NCBI GenBank assembly: GCA_900556365.1
Contig: USOG01000003.1
Coordinates: forward strand, 1 to 31,813
Source: an uncultured Collinsella sp.
GTDB taxonomy: Bacteria > Actinomycetota > Coriobacteriia > Coriobacteriales > Coriobacteriaceae
Direction of reading: 5' to 3'
DNA length: 31,813 nucleotides
Part shown: positions 24,826-30,928 of the stretch, in pieces
Numbering within the stretch: position 1 is the first letter of the stretch
Layout of the letters: each line of letters starts with the position of its first letter
Translations under genes and position numbers: made by a program
The notes under the pieces: model-generated
What the model was told of the DNA's origin: nothing
Seen by the model: only the letters and a program-made list of their open reading frames with translations
The model's database searches: none

Positions 24826-25629
24826 ATGTCCGTTTATCAGTCCGCTCCCACGCTGGAGCAAGCGGCCATTACGGCCAAGGATTTCAACTTTTGGTACGGT
24901 GACTTTCATGCGCTGACGGGGCTCGACCTCAACATCGCCAAAAACGCCATCACCTCGTTTATCGGCCCTTCGGGCTGCGGCAAATCGACGTTTTTGCGCT
25001 GCATCAACCGCATGAACGACCTGATCGAGGGCACGCGCATCGAGGGCACCATGACGCTCGACGGCAACGATATCTATGCCGAGGGTGTCGACCCGGTCGA
25101 TCTCCGTCGTCGCGTGGGCATGATCTTTCAGCAGCCCAACCCGTTTCCCAAATCCATCTACGAGAATGTCGCCTTTGGCCCTCGTCTGCAGGGCGTGTCT
25201 AGCAAAAGCGACCTCGATGACATCGTGGAAGAATCGCTCAAGCGCGCCAACCTCTGGAAAGAGGTATCCAATCAGCTCAACAAGGATGGTTTGGCGCTCT
25301 CGGGTGGTCAGCAGCAGCGTCTGTGCATCGCGCGCGTGCTTGCGGTGCAACCCGATGTCCTTCTGATGGACGAGCCCTGCTCCGCCATCGACCCCACGTC
25401 CGTCTCTAAGGTCGAGGATTTGATGGCCGAGCTGGCGCCCGAGATGACGATCATCATCGTCACGCATTCAATGCAGCAGGCAGCTCGTATCAGCGACTAC
25501 ACCGCATTCTTCTTGCAGGAAGTTGCCGGCGAGCCCGCCACACTCATCGAGTATGGTCAAACCGACGCGATCTTCACCAGCCCGGTGGACTCGCGGACGG
25601 AAGACTATATCACCGGCCGCTTTGGCTGA
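24826..25629 (+). CDS. pstB: Phosphate ABC transporter ATPase PstB
   Basis: Cytoplasmic ATPase powering phosphate import. 267 residues. Walker A is [15 protein letters not shown], the Q-loop region [17 protein letters not shown] is PstB-specific, the ABC signature is [15 protein letters not shown] and Walker B is [12 protein letters not shown], with the switch histidine in [13 protein letters not shown] lies just upstream of the ATG. A 92-base gap with two hairpins separates it from phoU. Confidence 0.98.
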   Translation: MSVYQSAPTLEQAAITAKDFNFWYGDFHALTGLDLNIAKNAITSFIGPSGCGKSTFLRCINRMNDLIEGTRIEGTMTLDGNDIYAEGVDPVDLRRRVGMIFQQPNPFPKSIYENVAFGPRLQGVSSKSDLDDIVEESLKRANLWKEVSNQLNKDGLALSGGQQQRLCIARVLAVQPDVLLMDEPCSAIDPTSVSKVEDLMAELAPEMTIIIVTHSMQQAARISDYTAFFLQEVAGEPATLIEYGQTDAIFTSPVDSRTEDYITGRFG

Positions 25630-25654
25630 TCGGTGCGACTAGTCCCAAGCCGAT

Positions 25655-25701
25655 CGGACCTGGTCCGGTGCGTATTCACTGTGCGGGCGGCATGACCGCA
25701 C
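25655..25701 (+). other. Intercistronic hairpins between pstB and phoU
   Basis: A 13-base palindrome CGGACCTGGTCCG (25655-25667) and a GTGCGG/CCGCAC stem (25681-25686 with 25696-25701) lie in the 92-base gap. With no T run they are more likely mRNA-processing or stability elements than terminators, and could set PhoU level against the transporter. Confidence 0.35.
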
Positions 25702-25721
25702 CCAACTGATTGGAGTGAACC

Positions 25722-26579
25722 ATGCGCAAACTGTTTTCCCGTCAGCTCATCGAGGCCCGCCACGAGATGCTGAGCATCTACGAGGCCGTCGATCTGGCCC
25801 TCCACGATGCCGTGAAGGCCTATGTGACCGACGACCGCAAGCTCGCCACCAAGACCAAGAAGCGCACGCTTTCGATTGACGCGCGCTGCGCCAACCTGGA
25901 GGCCGTCTGCTACAACCTGATCGCCACGCAGTCGCCGGTTGCCTCCGACTTCCGCTTGCTGCAGACGATTATCTACGTCGACTTTAACCTGCAGCGCATG
26001 ACCGATAAGGTTCGCCAGATCTGCCGTGCCACGCGTCATATGATCAAGGCCGACATCTCGCTGCCTCAGGAACTCGTCGGTACAGTTGAGGCCGAGGCCG
26101 AAGCTGTTTACCAGGTGCTGGGTTCGTCGCTTTCCGCGCTCGTCACTAACGACATGTCCATCATCTGCAACCTGGCCGTCGAGGACGAGCCAGTGCACGC
26201 CGCCTACGAGAAGTTTTTCCGCACCTTTAACCGTATGGATACGGGCGACTTTATGGACGACGACAGCAACTATGACGACCTGCGCCGCGCTATCATGGTT
26301 TCGCGCTACCTCGATCGCATCGCTTCGATTTCCATCGATGCCGCTTGCCGTCTGACGTTCCTTTTGACCGGCCAGCGCATGACTGCCGGCGATATCGCCC
26401 GCACGGACGAGGACGAGCTCGAGAGCATGCGCGTGCCTTCGGGCGAGGGCGTCATCATGAGGCCCGCCGTCGATGCGCGCTACGTTGCCAAGGTGCCCGT
26501 TAACGAGGTCAGCGAGGGACTTCGCTACCTGCTCGATCATCTTGAGGACGAGGACGATGGCGAGGACGACGAGGAGTAA
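25722..26579 (+). CDS. phoU: Phosphate signalling protein PhoU
   Basis: Regulator that links the Pst transporter to phosphate-responsive signalling and represses uptake when phosphate is plentiful. 285 residues, longer than the usual 215-235. The two three-helix PhoU repeats are visible: the first around CYNLIATQSPVASDFRLLQT, the second around AIMVSRYLDRIASISIDAAC, where the usual GDH/NI metal-binding pattern is degenerate. An additional C-terminal part of about 65 residues ends in a very acidic tail (EDEDDGEDDEE). TTGGAGTG upstream gives the ribosome site. No PhoR/PhoB-type pair is in the window. Confidence 0.92.
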   Translation: MRKLFSRQLIEARHEMLSIYEAVDLALHDAVKAYVTDDRKLATKTKKRTLSIDARCANLEAVCYNLIATQSPVASDFRLLQTIIYVDFNLQRMTDKVRQICRATRHMIKADISLPQELVGTVEAEAEAVYQVLGSSLSALVTNDMSIICNLAVEDEPVHAAYEKFFRTFNRMDTGDFMDDDSNYDDLRRAIMVSRYLDRIASISIDAACRLTFLLTGQRMTAGDIARTDEDELESMRVPSGEGVIMRPAVDARYVAKVPVNEVSEGLRYLLDHLEDEDDGEDDEE

Positions 26580-26616
26580 GTAATCCCGTTCGTCGAAAGA
26601 TTGTAAATACCTAAGT

Positions 26617-26648
26617 GAGCGCGGCCTTGCACATGCGGGGCCGCGCTC
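26617..26648 (+). terminator. Hairpin terminator after phoU
   Basis: A perfect 10-bp G+C stem (26617-26626 with 26639-26648) with a 12-base loop lies 37 bases after the phoU stop. The T tail is weak (TTGCGTT), so termination may be partial and some transcript may continue into ylmE. Confidence 0.6.
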
Positions 26649-26698
26649 TTGCGTTAGCATGGGACTACTTGTTTGGCTGTCAGCGGAGGCGATTGGCA

Positions 26699-27436
26699 AT
26701 GGATAACTATTTGGACTTGATGCGCGCTCGCCGCGAGCAGATTCTGGAACGTTTTTATGCGGCGCTCGATCGCGCAGGCCGTCCCCACGACGCCGCGAGC
26801 CTCATTGCTGTGTCCAAGACCGTTGGTGTCGATGAGACCGTTGCCGCCATCCAGGCGGGGTATCGCCATTTTGCCGAGAACCGCCCGCAGGAGCTGGTTC
26901 GCAAGCTCACGGGTCTGGCGGAGCATCCGGAGCTGCCCGAGGTGCGCTTCGATATGATCGGCAACCTGCAGACCAATAAGATCAATGCGGTGCTGGGCTC
27001 AGCCGAGCTGATTCACTCGGTGGGTTCGCTGCATCTGGCGCAGGCGATCTCGAGCCGTGCTGTCCGCAAGATTGAGGCAGGCGAGCTCGCCGGCCCCCAG
27101 CGTGTGCTCATTGAGGTCAATGTGAGTGGTGAGGAGTCGAAGGGAGGCTTTTCGCCCGATGAGATTCGCGCCGCCGCGGGTGAGCTTGCGGAACTTGAGG
27201 GAATTTGCGTACAGGGGCTTATGACTATGGCGCCCCGGGGGAATAAGGATGTGGCACGCCGCACCTTTGCGGGGCTTCGTGAGCTGAGGGATGAGCTGGA
27301 GGTGGCGCATCCCGATTTGAACCTGCCTGAGCTTTCCTGCGGCATGAGCGAGGACTTTGAGCCTGCCCTTGAGGAGGGCTCTACGCTCGTTCGCCTGGGC
27401 AGGGTAGTATTTAGCCCGGAGTTTGCAGTAAAATAA
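26699..27436 (+). CDS. ylmE: PLP homeostasis protein YlmE/YggS
   Basis: Cytoplasmic pyridoxal-phosphate-binding protein of the COG0325 family, involved in vitamin B6 and amino acid homeostasis. 245 residues, fold-type III barrel. The PLP lysine lies in LIAVSKTVGVDE; other family motifs are FAENRPQELVRK, FDMIGNLQTNKIN, LIEVNVSGEESKGGF, GLMTMAP, LSCGMSEDFEPALEEGST and VRLGRVVFS. The frame is open from 26615, but ATG 26699 has CGGAGG at 26683-26688 and matches the family start. It sits immediately before sepF, its standard neighbour. Confidence 0.94.
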   Translation: MDNYLDLMRARREQILERFYAALDRAGRPHDAASLIAVSKTVGVDETVAAIQAGYRHFAENRPQELVRKLTGLAEHPELPEVRFDMIGNLQTNKINAVLGSAELIHSVGSLHLAQAISSRAVRKIEAGELAGPQRVLIEVNVSGEESKGGFSPDEIRAAAGELAELEGICVQGLMTMAPRGNKDVARRTFAGLRELRDELEVAHPDLNLPELSCGMSEDFEPALEEGSTLVRLGRVVFSPEFAVK

Positions 27437-27496
27437 GGCTCTGAAGTGCGCACTGATTATCGGGGCGCCTGCACTAAACCGCGAGAGGACACAACC

Positions 27497-28219
27497 ATGG
27501 GCTTCCTTGACGAGATTAAAAATAAGATGCACCTGGGCGGCCAGCAGGGTTACGACCAGGGTTATGGCCAGGACGACGACTACGGCTACGATGACGGCTA
27601 TGACGATGGCTATCAGGGCAACGGCTACAGTGGTGCTTCGGGCGAGGGCTTCTACACCCAAGACGAGCCGAGCAACGGCCTGCTTGGTCAGACGCGCCGC
27701 GGTGAAGCTGAGTCGGTTGCCGTGTATACGCGCTCCGGTCAGCTGGTCGGCGATGACTCCCGCCATGCCACGACGTATAACCCGCCTTCGCGCTCGCAGG
27801 ACAGTGTTGCGAGCGGTTATCGTCCTGGTGCCTATGACACGCCGTCGAGCTACGCCGAGAACACCCGCGCTCGTGCCGCCGCTGCGCCCGCGCCTGCACC
27901 GAGCGATGCCTCGGCCTATGCGAGCAATATCATCAACGCCACGCCGCAGCTGCCGGCCTATGTCCTGCGCCCCGAGAGCTATGACGACGTGGAGACCGTG
28001 GTGCGCCGCGTTCGCACCAAGCAGCCTGTCGCACTGATTTTTGTGGGCGTACGCACCGAAGTTGCCAAGCGCGTCTTGGACTTCTCTTACGGCTTTGCCT
28101 GCGGTCTGGGTGCCACGGTCAAGGAGGTGGGCGACCGCGTGTTCATGGTGCTGCCCGCCGGCTGCGAGGTCAAAGATTCCGATCTCAAGAAGCTTCGTGC
28201 CGACGGCTACCTTAAGTAA
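27497..28219 (+). CDS. sepF: Cell division protein SepF
   Basis: Membrane-associated protein that tethers FtsZ to the membrane in bacteria lacking FtsA. 240 residues. It begins with the amphipathic membrane-binding helix MGFLDEIKNKMHLGG. Residues 16-45 form a low-complexity Gly/Tyr/Asp/Gln segment with seven tyrosines (19, 23, 29, 31, 35, 39, 44). A long flexible linker follows, and the globular SepF domain is at about 147-240 (LPAYVLRPESYDDVETVVRR, GFACGLGATVKEVGDRVFMV). The ATG at 27497 has GAGAGGA upstream. The stop TAA (28217-28219) is the only stop between it and the in-frame ylmG. It is expected to bind the FtsZ C-terminal peptide. Confidence 0.94.
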   Translation: MGFLDEIKNKMHLGGQQGYDQGYGQDDDYGYDDGYDDGYQGNGYSGASGEGFYTQDEPSNGLLGQTRRGEAESVAVYTRSGQLVGDDSRHATTYNPPSRSQDSVASGYRPGAYDTPSSYAENTRARAAAAPAPAPSDASAYASNIINATPQLPAYVLRPESYDDVETVVRRVRTKQPVALIFVGVRTEVAKRVLDFSYGFACGLGATVKEVGDRVFMVLPAGCEVKDSDLKKLRADGYLK

Positions 28220-28240
28220 AGACAAGACGAGGAGATTCCC

Positions 28241-28522
28241 ATCAACATCTACACTATCGTCCAGCTGGTCAACACGCTGTTCAACTTCTATTCCACGCTC
28301 ATTGTCGTCTACTGCTTTATGACGTGGATTCCCATGAAGCAGGGTGGTTTGCTTCAGGATATTGCCGCGGTGCTTGATAGCGTGTGCGGTCCGTGGCTCA
28401 ACCTGTTCCGTCGTTTCATCCCGCCGATGGGCGGTATCGATTTTTCGCCGGTCGTTGCGATTATTGCGTTGCAGTTGGTGCAGAGGCTGGTTCTGCAGCT
28501 TCTTATAGGTATACTCGTGTAG
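28241..28522 (+). CDS. ylmG: YggT family membrane protein YlmG, with non-canonical ATC start
   Basis: 93 residues with two hydrophobic segments, normal for the YggT family. The conserved second half reads PWLNLFRRFIPPMGGIDFSP followed by VVAIIALQLVQRLV. The first ATG in frame (28319) would delete the whole first membrane helix, and there is no ATG, GTG or TTG between the sepF stop and that point. AGGAG at 28230-28234 is six bases before an ATC at 28241, giving the start M(I)NIYTIVQLVN; an ATT at 28235 abuts the Shine-Dalgarno site and is unlikely. The frame is the same as sepF, so readthrough of the sepF TAA would fuse the proteins. Function in division or membrane organisation is inferred from family and context. 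Confidence 0.85.
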   Translation: MNIYTIVQLVNTLFNFYSTLIVVYCFMTWIPMKQGGLLQDIAAVLDSVCGPWLNLFRRFIPPMGGIDFSPVVAIIALQLVQRLVLQLLIGILV

Positions 28523-28583
28523 AACTGACTTAGTAACTTACGTCGGGCGTGTAGCGCCGAGGCGATGAAAAAGGAGACTTGTT

Positions 28584-29258
28584 ATGGCTATTACCCCTGC
28601 AGACATCCAGGCTCAGACTTTCTCTGAGGCCAAGCGTGGCTACGATCCTGCCGAGGTCGACGTCTTCTTGGAGACGCTGTCCTCCGAGGTTGACGCTATG
28701 CTCGCTAAGATCGTCGACCTTAAGGGTCGTCTGACTGCTACCGAGCAGCAGCTTGCCGATGCGCAGGCTCAGCTTGCCCAGGCTCAGGATGCCCCCGCCC
28801 AGGCCGTTCCTGCCGCCCCCGTGGCTGCTCCCGCCCCTGATTTCTCCGCTCAGGAGCGCCAGATTTCCGCTGCCCTGATCGCTGCCCAGCAGACCGCTGA
28901 GACCATCGTCAACGATGCCAATGAGAACGCTGAGCGTATCCGCAACGAGGCTGACGCCAAGGCACGCGAGGTTATCCGCCAGGCTCTGACCGAGAAGCAG
29001 GCCGAGCTCGAGGAGATCGATCGTCTCAAGGCTTCCCGTGAGGAGTTCAAGGCCGAGTACCTCAAGCTCATCCAGCACTTCATGGACGATGCCCAAAACT
29101 CCTTCCCGGCCGACCTCATGGCCTCCACGCCGGTCGGTTCCGCCGCTTCTCCTGCGGTGACTGTTCCCGCCGAGCCGCTGCCCGTCGCTGACCCGGTTGT
29201 CCCCGTGGCCGATCCCTTCGCCCCGATCGACAACTTCGCTGCCGACGACCTGGACTAA
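28584..29258 (+). CDS. divIVA: DivIVA domain protein
   Basis: Coiled-coil protein that recognises curved membranes at poles and septa. 224 residues. The N-terminal membrane-binding DivIVA domain reads ITPADIQAQTFSEAKRGYDP then AEVDVFLETLSSEVDAML. A first coiled coil (ATEQQLADAQAQLAQAQ) and an Ala/Pro linker follow, then a long second coiled coil (about 90-170, rich in Ala, Glu, Lys and Arg) and an acidic Pro/Ala/Val-rich C-tail. AAAAGGAGA precedes the ATG. It is last in the ylmE-sepF-ylmG-divIVA series and is followed by a strong terminator. In actinobacteria such proteins often direct polar growth or division placement; which applies here cannot be told. Confidence 0.94.
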   Translation: MAITPADIQAQTFSEAKRGYDPAEVDVFLETLSSEVDAMLAKIVDLKGRLTATEQQLADAQAQLAQAQDAPAQAVPAAPVAAPAPDFSAQERQISAALIAAQQTAETIVNDANENAERIRNEADAKAREVIRQALTEKQAELEEIDRLKASREEFKAEYLKLIQHFMDDAQNSFPADLMASTPVGSAASPAVTVPAEPLPVADPVVPVADPFAPIDNFAADDLD

Positions 29259-29285
29259 CATTCGGCCTACAATTTAGTGCCTAGA

Positions 29286-29314
29286 AAGGACCCGCAGCTT
29301 GCGGGTCCTTTTTT
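29286..29314 (+). terminator. Intrinsic terminator after divIVA
   Basis: A perfect 10-bp stem (29286-29295 with 29301-29310) with loop AGCTT and a TTTTTT tail, 27 bases after the divIVA stop. Confidence 0.94.
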
Positions 29315-29339
29315 ATGACTGTACCGGGGCGCGCAACAT

Positions 29340-29377
29340 AAAAAACCGAGCCCTGCACATAGTGGCGCAGAACTCGG
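29340..29377 (-). terminator. Intrinsic terminator of the nitroreductase gene
   Basis: Read on the - strand, CCGAG/CTCGG (29373-29377 with 29346-29350) plus an inner CTGC/GCAG pairing form a stem followed by a T run (29345 down to 29340). It lies downstream of the convergent nitroreductase gene. Confidence 0.75.
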
Positions 29378-29424
29378 CGAACCGGTGAGCGGTCAAGGAT
29401 AGGTTTTAGGGCATGTCCCAAAAT

Positions 29425-29955
29425 CTACTTGAGGAGGAAGTCGGAGAGGGGAATGGTACGGGCCTCGCGATGCTCGGGATCGGCGATGTGGTCGGCAGGA
29501 TATCCGCAGACGAGCATGTGATAGGGATAGACGCCCTCGGGCAGGTCGAACTGCTCCTGTGCCACCTCGGGCTTAAAATGGCATACCCAGCACGTTCCTA
29601 GGCCCTGCTCGGTGGCCTCCATCATCATCTGATCGCACACTATGGACGTATCGATTTCACTGGAATTCATCTGGTCATACGGGCGCACCCAAGCATCATC
29701 GGTAGCGCTGCAAATAAGGAAGACAAGCGGAGCCCCAAAGATAGACCCATCACGAGCAAACCGAGGCTGACAAGCAGCTGCCTTCTCCAGAAGCTCGGGC
29801 GTATCCAGCACCATCACACGAGAAGGATGATTATTACAAGCAGAGGGAGCAATCCGCCCAGCCTCAACAATGGCATCCACCACAGCCTGCTCCACAGCCC
29901 GAGCCTCAAACAAACGACAAGAATACCGACCCCGAGCCAAATCCAAGTAATTCAT
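29425..29955 (-). CDS. Nitroreductase family protein
   Basis: FMN-dependent NAD(P)H oxidoreductase family; substrate unknown. 176 residues, a short family form. FMN-phosphate contacts are expected in RGRYSCRLF near the N-terminus, and APSACNNHPSRVMVL matches the usual PSxxNxQPW-like motif. GLGTCWVCHF and LVCGYPAD are the C-terminal FMN-contact region. The frame is open to 30018, but the ATG at 29955 has GGAGG upstream and matches family starts. Codon use is mosaic: the first 90 or so codons favour T- and G-ending codons (GCT, TGT, CGT, GTG), while the rest uses the C-ending codons of its neighbours. This may reflect recombination. It is monocistronic. Confidence 0.85.
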   Translation of the reverse strand: MNYLDLARGRYSCRLFEARAVEQAVVDAIVEAGRIAPSACNNHPSRVMVLDTPELLEKAAACQPRFARDGSIFGAPLVFLICSATDDAWVRPYDQMNSSEIDTSIVCDQMMMEATEQGLGTCWVCHFKPEVAQEQFDLPEGVYPYHMLVCGYPADHIADPEHREARTIPLSDFLLK

Positions 29956-30135
29956 AACCAAGCCCTCCAAATTCAACGAATCAATCCAAAGTAAACCAAA
30001 AGGTACCCAAAGCCCCATCTACCCAAACGCCCACCGAATGCCAAAGTGCTCAATTGGGTACTAAAGGCCCCCTCGGCTAAACCTCCATTGCGCTCTAACT
30101 ATCAGCCAAAGTTCCCAATGGTGGTGCATAAGGGA
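29956..30135 (-). promoter_or_regulatory. Nitroreductase upstream region with CTTTGG repeats
   Basis: The spacer is A/C-rich on the + strand. Read on the - strand, CTTTGG occurs four times (at 29986, 30007, 30041 and 30106 in + coordinates). An imperfect inverted repeat pairs 30053-30062 with 30110-30119. No convincing -35/-10 pair is seen. Repeated CTTTGG could be an operator or simply compositional bias. Confidence 0.3.
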
Positions 30136-30214
30136 GCGGGCCCGGCCACTAATAACCTTTTGAACGACTCTGCTTGCAGCCGGAGTGAAAAAGGTTATTA
30201 GTGGCCGGGCCCGC
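30136..30214. repeat. Long perfect intergenic hairpin (26-bp stem, 27-base loop)
   Basis: Arms 30136-30161 and 30189-30214 are perfectly complementary over 26 bases, with the outer part G+C-rich and the inner part A+T-rich. It lies 25 bases beyond the stop of the - strand DUF47 gene, so it may stop or protect the pit-DUF47 transcript, but no T run follows on either strand. Its architecture matches the hairpins at 146-214 and 5215-5278, with different arm sequences. Confidence 0.85.
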
Positions 30215-30238
30215 GACCGGTGGGACATGTACCCCCAA

Positions 30239-30862
30239 TTAACTGTTCTTCATGACAATCGAATCCACGACATCGGCCACATTCTCGCAGCAGTCCGCGC
30301 AGTACTCCAGGAAGGCGTACACGTCACGCCAGGCGATGACCTCGAGCGGGTCCTTGCCGTTAACGTGCAGGTTGCGCATGGCGTTGATATAGAGCTCGTC
30401 GGCCTCGGACTCGATGGTGTTGATCTGGATGACCAGCTCGCGCAGCGTTTTGGACTTGCGGTAGTTGGGAAGCTCGACCATCAGGTCCTTCATGGCGCGG
30501 CAGGTATCGGTTACCTTGTGGGCGATGACGATGGCGTCGGGATGGATACTCTGAATGTTGGTGAAGTAGACGCGCTGCACGACGCCCTCGATACGATCGA
30601 GCACGGTGTCGAGCGAGCAGCTCATCAGGTCCAGATCCTCGCGCTCAAGCGGGGTGATAAAGGCGGTGAGCAAGGCGTCTTCGAGCTCGTGGTGCTTCTT
30701 GTCTGCCGCATGCTCAATCGCATGCATCTTATCGAGCATGTCGTGGATCTGCGCGGGGTCAAAGTTCTCAAAAATCTTGGTGAGCAGCTCTGCGGCCTGG
30801 ACGGCGAGGTCGGCGCAGGCGACGTAGTTGTCAAAGTAGAACGAATCGGGTTTCTTTGCCAT
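30239..30862 (-). CDS. DUF47 (PhoU-like) protein, partner of the PiT permease
   Basis: 207 residues, normal for the DUF47 family (PhoU_div), all-helical and PhoU-like. Seen are the N-terminal YFDNYVACADLAVQAAELL, a KMHAIEHAADKKHHELEDAL metal-binding-type helix, FITPLEREDLDLMSCSLDTV, the INTIESEADELYINAM helix and AWRDVYAFLEYCADCCENVA near the end. DUF47 proteins are typically encoded next to PiT permeases and are thought to control them. GAAAGGA precedes the ATG at 30862. The permease gene lies 66 bases upstream on the same strand, so they form an operon. Confidence 0.93.
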   Translation of the reverse strand: MAKKPDSFYFDNYVACADLAVQAAELLTKIFENFDPAQIHDMLDKMHAIEHAADKKHHELEDALLTAFITPLEREDLDLMSCSLDTVLDRIEGVVQRVYFTNIQSIHPDAIVIAHKVTDTCRAMKDLMVELPNYRKSKTLRELVIQINTIESEADELYINAMRNLHVNGKDPLEVIAWRDVYAFLEYCADCCENVADVVDSIVMKNS

Positions 30863-30928
30863 GAGTGGTCCTTTCGAGGTGAAGATGGGCGGGCGAGGTA
30901 ATGCAGTCCGGATGGACGTTCGGTTTGA

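Noticed and set aside
29413..29601. 62-codon + strand frame at the end of the nitroreductase gene
   Set aside because: It is antisense to the conserved C-terminal FMN region of the nitroreductase and lacks a family match.
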